From Rickettsia endosymbiont of Ixodes persulcatus (GTDB lineage Bacteria > Pseudomonadota > Alphaproteobacteria > Rickettsiales > Rickettsiaceae), in the NCBI GenBank assembly GCA_027293795.1, contig JAPYLE010000188.1, forward strand, positions 1-15,388: 15,388 bases of DNA, read 5' to 3'. Under the pieces are notes generated by a model, which was not told the origin of the DNA, did no database searches, and saw nothing but the letters and a program-made list of their open reading frames with translations. Positions within the stretch are counted from its first letter, which is position 1. Each line of letters opens with the position of its first letter. Positions 1 through 8,131 of this stretch are shown one piece after another. The position numbers and the translations under genes were made by a program.

Positions 1-77
1 GCTTTACCACTATATCTTACGCTACTTGCTTGTAAAAATGATTTATATAAGTCTTTGCTATATTTTGATCTTGCCAT
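1..77 (-). CDS. 5' end of a gene leaving the window, possibly a transposase
   Basis: On the minus strand an ATG at 77-75 opens a frame that stays open to base 1, giving 25 complete codons that begin MARSKYSKDLYKSFLQASSV and continue RYSGK. From memory this resembles the N-terminus of transposases found in many copies in Rickettsia (phrases such as LYKSFLQASSVRYSG), but I cannot confirm this from 25 residues and no catalytic residue is in view. I did not find a convincing terminal inverted repeat or target duplication beside it. An ordinary small conserved protein remains possible. Only the start of the gene is visible, so intactness cannot be judged. Confidence 0.45.
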   Translation of the reverse strand, partial: MARSKYSKDLYKSFLQASSVRYSGK

Positions 78-115
78 CTTAACTAAAACTCTTTTTTGTT
101 AGATTAACATATTTT

Positions 116-325
116 TTGCTAAGTGCGAAACTCCTGTTAAGTAAATTAACGGAAAAATTGGGATTAAAATCCATAAGGAATTATTTTAAAGAATTAATTA
201 AAGATCCGAATCTTGAGCAAAATATCAATTTAGAAAAAGAAGCAAAGTTAATAGCAGAAAAACATCGACTAACAAAATATATGGAGCTTAGCGATAATAA
301 AAATAATAATGCGGTATTTAGGTAA
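116..325 (+). CDS. Short hypothetical ORF, probably a gene remnant
   Basis: A 69-codon frame starting at a TTG; the same frame is open further upstream to base 83 but offers no ATG. The product is lysine- and glutamate-rich with a helical look (EKLGLKSIRNYFKELIKD near the start, EKEAKLIAEKHRLTKYMEL later) and an Asn-rich tail. I do not recognise a family. The lack of a good start codon and the position right beside the possible transposase start suggest the 3' end of a gene whose front is lost, rather than a complete small gene. No clear ribosome binding site precedes the TTG. It could also be a chance frame in AT-rich DNA. Confidence 0.3.
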   Translation: MLSAKLLLSKLTEKLGLKSIRNYFKELIKDPNLEQNINLEKEAKLIAEKHRLTKYMELSDNKNNNAVFR

Positions 326-400
326 AAAAACATCAAAGAATATTTCTATTAAATTATGAGAACTACATTAAGGTCTTGCTTAGGTATTGTTTGGCTTCGA

Positions 401-538
401 TGTCATTCCCCCCGTAGGCGAGGATCCAGAAAAATAACTTTAATACTGATATAGAAGTTACATATTTAATAAAATAAACATATAAAAAAACTTATTTTTT
501 ATATGTTTTACTGGATTCCCGCCTCCGCGGGAATGACA
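401..538. repeat. Rickettsia palindromic element (RPE) downstream of dnaE
   Basis: The element opens with TGTCATTCCCCCCGTAGGCG, then GGATCCAG, and closes with CTGGATTCCCGCCTCCGCG followed by GGAATGACA, so its two ends are inverted copies of each other, as in RPEs. The right end alone folds as TTCCCGC-CTCC-GCGGGAA. The interior is AT-rich and contains a perfect 14-bp inverted repeat (476-489 with 495-508, loop of 5). It lies 25 bp beyond the dnaE stop and may help end the dnaE transcript, although no clean U-run follows the GC stem. Confidence 0.8.
476..508. repeat. Perfect AT-only hairpin inside the RPE
   Basis: AAACATATAAAAAA (476-489) pairs without mismatch with TTTTTTATATGTTT (495-508) across a 5-base loop. 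It contains one G-C pair per strand, so it is thermally weak as RNA but could extrude as a DNA cruciform. It may be the fold-back core of the element or a weak transcription end signal for dnaE, which arrives from the right on the minus strand. Confidence 0.5.
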
Positions 539-563
539 TAAAGCGAGCCATGCAACAACACCA

Positions 564-3500
564 CTATTTACTATATCCTTTTAAAATCTCAAAATCTTGT
601 GCTTGGAGAAAGAATTTTTCCGGTAATGTAATTCTTGCTATAAAATTCTTTACCTCTTCACTTTGTAAATATATCGTAGCTTTAGCATTACTTTCATTAT
701 TATTAGTGCGAGCTGCAAGTATCGTTACTATCTGCTGTAATTCTTCATAATTTTGTGGGTAAAGCTTTAGTTCAAATTGTTTATTATTAATTGCATCTTC
801 AATTGACAAAAAGCTTTTTGCCGTTAGTTTTATTCCTCCTTCATCTTTAACTATGTCACAATTAACGACTACCAAACTTTTAACATCAAGTAAATGTACA
901 TAAGCTTTTAAAACTTCCTCACTAAAAATACTAAGTTCAAAGATATTCTCAGGATCGGAAAGCACAAGCGTCACAAACCTACCTCTTGCCGACATACGAG
1001 AATCCTTTTTTTGTATTACACCGGCAAGGTTTACTCGGTTAGTACCGTCGGGTAAGTTATTATGCAAATCCGCAGTATTTAAAATATTTAGACGGCTAAA
1101 TATTTCTTGATACTGCGTAAGAGGATGATTAGAAATAAATAAACCCATAGCCTCAAATTCATAAAAAGCTAAAGTATTTTTATCTGCATAATCACTAGCT
1201 ATTAAAATAGTTGGCCTTAAACTAGAAACTTTAATTAAGCTAAATTGATTAGATTCCTGCTCTTCGTGATATGAAATTGAATAAGAAAGTAATTTTGGAA
1301 TGCTTGAAAATAATTGCAATCGATTATCATGTAACTCATCAAAACAGCCGGATTTAATTAAATTTTCCAGTAATTTACTGTTAATAGATTTTGGCGGTAA
1401 TCGTTCAATAAAATCGGTAATTGATTTAAACGTTCCTCTTGCTTTTCGCTCGTCTGTTACTAACTTACCGAAATTCGGCGTAACTCCTTTAATAGCACCT
1501 AAAGCAAATATTATTGCACTTTCTTCTTTGTCATTCCCACGAAAACGGGAATCCATTTTCATTTCACTAATTTTTTCTGGATCCTCGCCTACGCGGGAAT
1601 GACAAGTCGCGGCTCGCGGTATGACAGACTTTACACTAAAATACCCTTCAGAAATATTGATATTAGGAGCAATAATTTTTATTCTGCTATCTTTTGCTTC
1701 TTGTAAAAATAAATTAATTTTATCGTGATTATTTAATTCAAGATTTAAGCAGGCAACCAAAAATTCTGCAGGATAATTAGCTTTAAGATATGCAGTTTGA
1801 TATGAAATAACGGCATAAGCTGCAGCATGCGCCTTATTAAAACCGTATCCAGCAAATTTAGCCACGGTCGCAAAAATGGATTTAGCGTGAGATTCCGAAA
1901 TATTATTAGCAACCGCCCCTTTAACAAAAATTTCTTCCTGCTCCTCCATTTCTTTTTTAATTTTCTTACCCATTGCTCTACGAAGCAAATCGGCAGCACC
2001 TAGTGTATAACCGGCAAGAACTTGTGCTATTCTTTGTACTTGTTCCTGATATATCACCACTCCGTAAGTTTCTTCTAAGATCGGCTTTAATAGCTCATGT
2101 AAATAATCAGGCTGCTGTAATTTATGCTTACAAGCTATATAGGTAGGGATATTTTCCATAGGACCCGGGCGATATAAAGCACCAAGAGCTATTAAATCAT
2201 GTATAGAATCAGGCTTAAGGCGTCTAAGTGCATCTTTCATCCCGACACTTTCAAATTGGAAAACTCCGACTCCCTTACCTTTACATAACATTTGATAGGT
2301 CTTATTATCATCAAACGTCATATTGTTAAAATCTACTTCTATCCCTCGCTCTTTAAGCAGTTTCTTACAATCGGTAATAACCGTTAGGGTTTGTAGACCT
2401 AAAAAATCAAATTTAATTAAACCGACAATCTCGGAATATTTCATAGAATAACCGACTATCAGCATATCGGAATTAGCATCTTTATATACCGGTACTATAT
2501 CGACTAAATCAGTGCCTGCTATTACGATTCCTGCAGCATGAGTCGAGGAATGCCTATGTAGACCCTCAAGAATTAACGAAGTATCAAGCACCAGCTTAAT
2601 TAACTCCGTTTCACCCTCTAAATTATATAGTCCATTACCTTTAGCAGCATTTGCAAGCTCCGGAACTTCACGCATCGCCTGTTCAAGCGTAACGGGATTA
2701 ACTGCACTAAAAGGTACAAGTTCTGTTAGATAATCAGCGAATTTATAAGGTAAGCTAAGCACACGAGCAACATCCTTAATTACAGCCTTTGCCTGCATCT
2801 TACCAAAAGTTATAATCTGCCCTACTCTATTATTGCCGTATTTAGAACGTACATAATTAATTACTTCCTCACGCCTTTCTTGACAAAAATCAATATCGAA
2901 ATCAGGCATTGAAATACGTTCAGGATTTAAAAATCTTTCAAATAATAAGCCAAATTTAATCGGATCAAGATCAGTAATAAGCAAGCTCCAAGCAACAACC
3001 GAGCTTGCTCCCGAACCTCTACCCGGTCCAACTAAAATCCCCTCTTGTTTACTCCATTTAATAAAATCTGATACAATCAAAAAATAACCGGCAAAATTCA
3101 TATTACAGATAATATCCAGCTCGTAATTAAGACGAGAAAAATATTCTGTTTTCAATTCTTCTTGATTCTCTAACGAAATATTTTCGGATTTAAACTTTGT
3201 AGCAAGCCTTGCAAGTAGCCCTTCTTTTGCTTCTTTTCTAATTAAATCCGTTTCACCAATATCTTTGGTGGCAAAATTAGGCAGCATCGGCGGGTTTGCA
3301 TGTGCTGCAAAATAACAACGTTCTCTTAAATTCACGGTATTTTCAATAGCAGCGGGTAAATCGGAAAAAAGCTCTATCATCTCACGTGGTGATTTAAAAT
3401 AACAATTCTCGCTAACTGTTTTACGGTCAGGATATTCTTTAGTAACGCCGGCTGATATACATAACAATACATCATGTGCATCATGCATGCTTTTCTCACT

Positions 3501-4103
3501 AAACAAAACTTTATTAGTAGCAACAAGCGGAATAGCAAGCTTGGCAGCAATTCTAATATAACTATCCTCAATAAACTGTTCTTCCGGTAAATCATGCCTC
3601 ATAATTTCAAAATAAAACCGATCTCCTAAAATTTCCCGTAATTTACGTGCAAACAGCATCGCTTGCTCTTCATTACGAGCCAGTAAACATTTTCCGACAA
3701 TACCGTCGGTATAACAGCATAATGCTATTAACCCTTCTTGATATTTTACTAAATCTTCAAAATTAATGTGATCGCAGATCTTACGATCATTTTTAGTGAA
3801 AGTAAGGCTTGATAGTTTGAGTAAATTTTTATAGCCGACTTCATCTTTAGCTATAAGCAAAATTTGAGCAAAAATATTGATATCATATTGTATGTTGAGA
3901 ATAACCCCGTGTATCGGCTGCAGCCCTTTTTTTACTGCATATAATGCAAATTCTAATGAACCGAATAAATGCCCCCTATCTGCCAAACAAATAGCAGACA
4001 TTTTATTTGATGAAGCAAGCTCTACTACTTTTTCAATTGTTAATGCACTTTCTAGAAAAGAATAAGAGCTTTGTGTTCTTAAATGAATAAATTCAGGTTG
4101 CAT
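564..4103 (-). CDS. dnaE: DNA polymerase III subunit alpha (DnaE), with an RPE-encoded insert
   Basis: Replicative DNA polymerase catalytic subunit; it extends the leading and lagging strands within the holoenzyme. The 1179 residues are close to the family's usual length. An N-terminal PHP domain begins FIHLRTQSSYS; its metal-binding histidines are incomplete, as in other DnaE proteins that rely on a separate proofreading subunit. The palm carries PDFDIDF with aspartates 401 and 403, and a third acidic residue in KFDFLGL (Asp566). A helix-hairpin-helix lies around 695-712 (GYTLGAADLLRRAMGKK), QFSLI near 953 sits where the clamp-binding motif is expected, and an OB fold follows around 1018-1060. 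Residues about 827-859 are encoded by an in-frame RPE, between GYFSV and IIFALGAIKGV, probably at a surface loop. The ATG at 4103 gives the standard N-terminus. The gene lies downstream of ugd on the same strand, separated by a nested RPE. Confidence 0.97.
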   Translation of the reverse strand: MQPEFIHLRTQSSYSFLESALTIEKVVELASSNKMSAICLADRGHLFGSLEFALYAVKKGLQPIHGVILNIQYDINIFAQILLIAKDEVGYKNLLKLSSLTFTKNDRKICDHINFEDLVKYQEGLIALCCYTDGIVGKCLLARNEEQAMLFARKLREILGDRFYFEIMRHDLPEEQFIEDSYIRIAAKLAIPLVATNKVLFSEKSMHDAHDVLLCISAGVTKEYPDRKTVSENCYFKSPREMIELFSDLPAAIENTVNLRERCYFAAHANPPMLPNFATKDIGETDLIRKEAKEGLLARLATKFKSENISLENQEELKTEYFSRLNYELDIICNMNFAGYFLIVSDFIKWSKQEGILVGPGRGSGASSVVAWSLLITDLDPIKFGLLFERFLNPERISMPDFDIDFCQERREEVINYVRSKYGNNRVGQIITFGKMQAKAVIKDVARVLSLPYKFADYLTELVPFSAVNPVTLEQAMREVPELANAAKGNGLYNLEGETELIKLVLDTSLILEGLHRHSSTHAAGIVIAGTDLVDIVPVYKDANSDMLIVGYSMKYSEIVGLIKFDFLGLQTLTVITDCKKLLKERGIEVDFNNMTFDDNKTYQMLCKGKGVGVFQFESVGMKDALRRLKPDSIHDLIALGALYRPGPMENIPTYIACKHKLQQPDYLHELLKPILEETYGVVIYQEQVQRIAQVLAGYTLGAADLLRRAMGKKIKKEMEEQEEIFVKGAVANNISESHAKSIFATVAKFAGYGFNKAHAAAYAVISYQTAYLKANYPAEFLVACLNLELNNHDKINLFLQEAKDSRIKIIAPNINISEGYFSVKSVIPRAATCHSRVGEDPEKISEMKMDSRFRGNDKEESAIIFALGAIKGVTPNFGKLVTDERKARGTFKSITDFIERLPPKSINSKLLENLIKSGCFDELHDNRLQLFSSIPKLLSYSISYHEEQESNQFSLIKVSSLRPTILIASDYADKNTLAFYEFEAMGLFISNHPLTQYQEIFSRLNILNTADLHNNLPDGTNRVNLAGVIQKKDSRMSARGRFVTLVLSDPENIFELSIFSEEVLKAYVHLLDVKSLVVVNCDIVKDEGGIKLTAKSFLSIEDAINNKQFELKLYPQNYEELQQIVTILAARTNNNESNAKATIYLQSEEVKNFIARITLPEKFFLQAQDFEILKGYSK
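1529..1626. repeat. RPE inserted in frame inside dnaE
   Basis: TGTCATTCCCACGAAAACGG at the left and CTGGATCCTCGCCTACGCGG plus GAATGACA at the right (core 1529-1604) are inverted copies. The next 22 bases to 1626 also end in ATGACA and may belong to the insert. Read on the dnaE strand it adds a peptide containing CHSRVGEDPEK and MDSRFRGND, the latter being the usual RPE-encoded phrase, without shifting the frame. In-frame RPEs in essential Rickettsia genes are an established phenomenon. Confidence 0.9.
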
Positions 4104-4130
4104 TTTAAATTAATGTTATATGGTTTTTTA

Positions 4131-4325
4131 TGTCATTCCTGCGAAGCATTGTTGCGTGGATCAATTCCACCTCTGTCATCCCGCAACTTGATCGCAGGAT
4201 CTAGTTAAAAATACTAAAATTATTAGTATAATAAGTTGTTTGTTTGGATGCCGTGGCTTGACCACGGCATTACAGCGAATGCATTTTTCAGTCCACACAA
4301 CAATGACGCCTACGCGGGAATGACA
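4131..4325. repeat. Nested (composite) RPE between ugd and dnaE
   Basis: The outer ends are TGTCATTCCTGCGAAGCATT and, at the right, ACGCCTACGCGGGAATGACA. A different palindrome (4174-4274) is set inside. The composite fills nearly all of the ugd-dnaE gap and its right end overlaps the last codons of ugd, supplying that gene's stop. A second copy of the same composite, reversed, lies at 11693-11885. Because dnaE starts 27 bp from its left end, any promoter specific to dnaE must lie in or beyond this element. Confidence 0.85.
4174..4274 (+). repeat. Inner palindrome of the nested RPE, copy 1
   Basis: It begins TGTCATCCCGCAACTTGATC and ends TGACCACGGCATTACA, with an AT-rich centre (TAAAAATACTAAAATTATTA). 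It aligns along its whole 101 bp with the reverse complement of 11741-11841, including the AT-rich centre, so the two are copies of one sequence family distinct from the outer element. Confidence 0.75.
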
Positions 4326-5629
4326 TCGAGTTTACTTCCGACCGCATAATATCTAAAACCGATTTTTTTCACTGCTTCACTATCTAGCATATTTCTAAGA
4401 TCAATTATTATCGGAGATTTTACTAAATCATAAATTTCTTGAAAATTAAGTTCTTTAAATTCTAACCACTCAGTTGCAATAACTATAATATCTGCTGATT
4501 TACAGGCTTCAACTGCTAAGTCTAAATATAGCAAATTTTTATTTTCAAAATTCTTTTTAGCATTTTCACGACCAATTGGATCAAATGCTTTAACATATGC
4601 ACCTTTATTTAATAAAATCTTTATAATTTCGATAGCGGGGCTTGCTCTAACATCATCTGTCCCTGCTTTATATGTTAAACCTAAAATTGCTATATTCTTA
4701 CCTTTTAAATCTCTGTCTAACAAAGTAGCTATCTTATCTACCATGTTACTTGGTCGCTGCTTGTTGCTTGTAATTACTGCCTTAAGAATCTTACAATCGA
4801 TATGATGGTTTTCTACAAGATTATTTAATGCTAGAATATCTTTCGGAAAACACGAACCGCCAAAACCAGGTCCTACATTTAAAAAATTTTGACCGATTCT
4901 TTGATCAAGCCCTATACCTTTAGATAAATCTTTAATATTACCGCCAATTTTTTCGCATAAATCAGCCATTTCATTAATAAAAGCAATTTTGGTAGCTAAA
5001 AAACTATTTGAAGCATATTTAATAAGCTCGCTTGTCACTAAATCAGTAACCACAAACTTTGCTCCTTGTTCTATTAAAGGTGCATAAATTTTTCTTAAGA
5101 TCTCCTCTGATTTTTCATTATTTACACCGACAACTATACGATCAGGATATAAAAAATCTTCTACCGCACTGCCTTCCCTTAAAAACTCAGGATTGGAAGC
5201 AACATTAAATGAAAAACCTTTTGATTTTAAATAGGCTATAATATTACTGCAACTATCAGGCGGAACAGTGGATTTGATGACTATTAAACAATCTTTATTT
5301 ATATGCACTGATACCTTATCAATAGCATCATAAACATATTTTAAATCCGCTTCTCCCGACTCTTTTGAAGGCGTGCCGACCGTAATAAATATTGCTGCGG
5401 CATTTTGAAGTTCATTATTATAAATATTTGTAAATTTTAATCTTCTAGCTAGCAGAGCTTTTTGTAAATATTCATCAAGGCTCAACTCATAAATCGGTAA
5501 TATTTGCTTATTTAACTTGGATATTTTAACCTCATCATTATCAAGACAAGTAACATTATGACCTAAATAACTCATAATGATACCTGAGACTAATCCTACA
5601 TATCCGCTACCGATAAATGTAATATTCAT
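4310..5629 (-). CDS. ugd: UDP-glucose 6-dehydrogenase family protein
   Basis: Cytoplasmic NAD-dependent enzyme expected to oxidise UDP-glucose to UDP-glucuronate in two steps, supplying sugar acids for surface polysaccharide or lipopolysaccharide. The N-terminus (MNITFIGSGYVGLVSG) is a Rossmann fold with GxGxxG at residues 7-12. The motif GPGFGGSCFPKD places the catalytic cysteine at residue 260. The C-terminal domain starts near LGLTYKAGTDDVRASPA, which is typical of this family. Its 439 residues match the usual length. The close relative GDP-mannose dehydrogenase shares these motifs, so the exact sugar is inferred. The last residues (DVIPA) and the stop codon come from the neighbouring nested RPE. 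A plausible promoter lies at 5662-5691. dnaE follows on the same strand. Confidence 0.92.
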   Translation of the reverse strand: MNITFIGSGYVGLVSGIIMSYLGHNVTCLDNDEVKISKLNKQILPIYELSLDEYLQKALLARRLKFTNIYNNELQNAAAIFITVGTPSKESGEADLKYVYDAIDKVSVHINKDCLIVIKSTVPPDSCSNIIAYLKSKGFSFNVASNPEFLREGSAVEDFLYPDRIVVGVNNEKSEEILRKIYAPLIEQGAKFVVTDLVTSELIKYASNSFLATKIAFINEMADLCEKIGGNIKDLSKGIGLDQRIGQNFLNVGPGFGGSCFPKDILALNNLVENHHIDCKILKAVITSNKQRPSNMVDKIATLLDRDLKGKNIAILGLTYKAGTDDVRASPAIEIIKILLNKGAYVKAFDPIGRENAKKNFENKNLLYLDLAVEACKSADIIVIATEWLEFKELNFQEIYDLVKSPIIIDLRNMLDSEAVKKIGFRYYAVGSKLDVIPA

Positions 5630-5661
5630 AATTTCTTGTGATTTTTATATTAAATTTTTAG

Positions 5662-5691
5662 ATTATACGTTATATTCAACTAACGTGACAA
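5662..5691 (-). promoter_or_regulatory. Probable sigma-70 promoter of ugd
   Basis: On the minus strand TTGTCA (5691-5686) is followed after 18 bases by a perfect TATAAT (5667-5662). Transcription would begin near 5655, leaving a leader of about 25 bases before the ugd ATG at 5629, with AAGAAATT just upstream of the ATG as a weak ribosome site. The -35 box lies at the very edge of the adjacent palindromic repeat. This is judged by eye only. Confidence 0.5.
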
Positions 5692-5844
5692 GTATACCTC
5701 GAGTCAATGAAGGATCAGTATACTTCGACATAACTTCAAAAAGAGCTAAAAGTTCACAAGGCGAGGAGCGGAGCACTTAATACGTGAGAGTACCGTAGCT
5801 CTTGTAGAACGACAACACCAATTTTTGAAGTTCATCGAGTATAC
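5687..5844. repeat. Palindromic repeat of a second family, ugd / yhdP-like gap
   Basis: The arms GTATACTTCGACATAACTTC (from 5718) and its near inverse ending at 5844 (TTTTTGAAGTTCATCGAGTA, then TAC) pair across about 80 bases. Inside, AAGAGCT (5741-5747) pairs with AGCTCTT (5797-5803). A further partial direct copy of the arm (AGTATACCTCGAGTCAATGA) precedes it from 5691. The interior is richer in G+C than its surroundings. The ends differ from the TGTCATTCC-type elements, so it belongs to another RPE-like family. It sits between the divergent ugd and 5883 genes. Confidence 0.65.
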
Positions 5845-5882
5845 AAAGCTTTTATCATATTTCAATAGATTTACAAGCTCAA

Positions 5883-6848
5883 ATGAATTTTATTAAAAAA
5901 ACCTTTGTTAGTATTTTTATAATTCTTATTTCATTGTTTGTTGCTATAACTCTAACTGTTTATAGTGCAAACAAAGGATACTTAAATGAACCTTTGAAAA
6001 AAATAATTGAATTTTATTTAAGTAAAAATGATATAAAGGCTGTACTACATAATTTAGAATTTAAAGAAAGCCGATTATCTATAGATAAAATTTCCTTAAG
6101 TCTTATAGATAATGCTAGAGGAGAAATTAACGATTTTAATCTTTTCTTTAATTTCAAAAATTTCTTCTCTAATTCGTTAATAGAGGCTAATTTTAATATT
6201 GATAAATTTTCCGTAATCTCAAATAACGATGAAGCAATTATAAATACTTCAATGACCGGTGATTATTCGTTAAATATAATCAAAAAAGATGTTCTAAACG
6301 ACATACGGTTAACTTCAATAAAAAGTGATATCTTAGCCGATGAGCAAGGAGCAGGCTTACCTCTAGGAAATGCTCTATGTTCGTATAAAACCGCCTATTC
6401 TAAATATAATCCAAAAAGCGTTAATTGCAAACTTACCTTTGGAGACAAAGCTTTTTTATCACTAAATGGTATAATAACCGATAAAAATATCGACGCAAGT
6501 GCAGCTGCTGCAAATATGCCTTTAATAATTTATCAAACAGTCGAAAAAATTATTCCAGATAATCCTATAATCTTATATTTACGAGAACATATAAAACAAG
6601 GTTACATCCAAAACGGAGAATTAAATATTAAATTAGATAAAAAATTTTTAAAAAAAAATATTTTAGTAGAAGATAATTTAAAAGCAAATTTACATATCTC
6701 GAATTTTGAATATAAATATCATAAAGATTTACCGCTAATATCTAGTTTATTATCTTTAAAGCTACCTTTGGCTTCGCCGTTTTGTAATAAAATATTATTG
6801 TCTAAAGTATTAAAAGAAATATTTGTTAATGTCGATAAAACATTATAA
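5883..6848 (+). pseudogene. AsmA/YhdP-type envelope protein, N-terminal part of broken gene
   Basis: The frame starts with a membrane anchor (residues about 1-28, MNFIKKTFVSIFIILISLFV), followed by a beta-rich, low-complexity periplasmic segment as in AsmA-like proteins of the YhdP type, which span the periplasm and are thought to move or organise phospholipids. Residues up to about 281 (ISNFEYKYHKD) are authentic-looking; from about base 6728 to the stop at 6848 the frame reads through DNA that is inverted, so its last 40 or so residues are spurious. The rest of the gene continues at about 6975-8105. Left and right parts are in the same reading phase. The family assignment rests mainly on the C-terminal part. 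No clear ribosome site is seen before the ATG. Confidence 0.65.
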
Positions 6849-6979
6849 CTATTAGGGATATTTAGGCTAATAGGGATTATTAACTCTATTATTGAATTTG
6901 CCGTCCCTTTTATTTTTTTTAAATCAATATTTTGAGCTTTAATATTTTGATATGCATCACTTGGAACAAAGGCAAATAA
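6722..6979 (-). other. Inverted internal segment of the YhdP-like gene
   Basis: The minus strand is open over 86 codons here, with no start codon of its own, and reads as typical AsmA/YhdP protein: FVPSDAYQNIKAQNIDLKK, then IKGTANSIIELIIPISLNIP, then NGEAKGSFKDNKLDISGK. The plus strand over the same stretch has stops. Reversing bases about 6728-6974 on paper joins ...YKYHKD to AFVPSDAY... on the left and ...KLDISGK to NNQRFGVF... on the right, and gives one stop-free frame from 5883 to 8105 (740 codons). ATTTACC (6727-6733) and GGCAAAT (6971-6977) form a short imperfect inverted repeat at the edges. The exact breakpoints are uncertain, because 6726-6742 read sensibly on both strands. Confidence 0.75.
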
Positions 6980-8105
6980 TCAAAGATTTGGAGTATTTAA
7001 ATTAATTTCAGGCAGTACCGTTCTAAATTTTGAGTATAAAAAACAGCATAATAATGAGAGTTTTATTACCGTTAATTCTAATCTTGATAATTTAGAATTT
7101 TATATAGATAAAGTATCTATTCATAAAAAATCATATAAAAAGGCCAATTTATATTTATATACTAAATTAAATGATAAAAATTTCGATAGAAATATCGAAT
7201 TTAACCTTTCAGGGCAGGATAATCTAAAAATTAACGGTAATGCCTTAATTAAGAAAAATATTTATAATATTAATCTAGCCTCTGTTAAACATAATCATAC
7301 GGATGTAAAAGGAAAAATAATCATAGATAAGCATAATCTTAATACGGAACTTTATGGAAGCGGATTAGATTTATCAAATGCTAATATGATGCAGTTTTTA
7401 GAAAAAGAGGGGGATTCTACACGTAATATTAATTTAAAAACTAATATATCAAAAATACTTTTAAAGAATAATATAATTCTGGGTAATCTTGATTTAGCAA
7501 TTAAATGTGATAAAGTACGGTGCTTCTCCGGTTTTCTAAATGCTAATATTGCTAATAAAAAAGTTAAGATGTCGCTTACCGCTAAGGAAGCTTTTGAACA
7601 ATGGCTAATTGAATCTGATAATGCTGGAGCATTACTTAAAGGACTCGGACTGTATACCACTATGCAAAACGGTCAGATTAACATCAACTTAAATACAAAA
7701 AGATATGAAGTAAAAAAAGGCGAAATAGTGCCGATATTAGACGGAAAATTTTCTATAAAACATTTTACGGTAGTTGATACTCCTTTTTTAACACGGCTTG
7801 TTTCCTTTGTTTCTCTACCGGGTTTTCTTAGTTCAATAACTAATAATAAAAATATTTTATTTGAAGATATGACCGGTAAGTTTAATTATAGAGGGAATAT
7901 TATTACAATTTTCGATACAGAAGCACATGGACCGTTTTTTGATTTTACTATGAAAGGTAATATTGATACTAAGCAGCAATTAATTACGGTTAAAGGAAAC
8001 ATTATTCCTTCCTTTTTCTTAATCAGCACTATTGTAACCAAAATACCGGTAGTCGGTAAAATATTTTCCAAAGTAGCCCCTTACTCACTAAAAATGAAAT
8101 ATTAA
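6951..8105 (+). pseudogene. AsmA/YhdP-type envelope protein, C-terminal part of broken gene
   Basis: The plus frame is open from just after a TGA at 6948-6950; authentic sequence starts near 6975 (NNQRFGVFKLISGSTVLNFE). The first ATG is at 7386, so an independent product of 239 residues could start there. The C-terminal end is the best family evidence: VVDTPFLTRLVSFVSLPGFL, then EAHGPFFDFTMKGNID and GNIIPSFFLISTIVTKIPVVG match the conserved end of YhdP-like AsmA proteins (P-x-L-x-x, Gly-Pro, and a final I/V-P-x-x-G block). Without the N-terminal anchor this piece would not reach the periplasm by itself, so it is probably non-functional unless the inversion is reversed or is an assembly error. 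ampG follows 26 bp downstream. Confidence 0.65.
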
Positions 8106-8131
8106 GTAACTATTTAAAGCTATTAGATTTC

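Noticed and set aside
401..538. CRISPR array or tandem repeat interpretation of the TGTCATTCC motifs
   Set aside because: The motifs are paired inverted ends of single dispersed elements, not regularly spaced direct repeats with spacers.
1300..1602. Plus-strand 100-codon frame inside dnaE
   Set aside because: It is antisense to conserved DnaE sequence and ends in RPE-encoded residues (SFPRKRES); palindromic repeats give such phrases on both strands.
4174..4274. Idea that only the inner palindrome is inverted between the two composites, with the outer fixed
   Set aside because: The outer arms can be oriented by GTGGAT(C/T)AATT on one side and CAGTCCAC on the other, and these are reversed too, so the whole composite is inverted.
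7352..7660. Minus-strand 102-codon frame opposite the C-terminal AsmA-like part
   Set aside because: The plus strand here carries convincing family sequence in the same phase as 5883; the minus frame is Ser/Leu-rich with no recognisable content, as expected of an antisense shadow.
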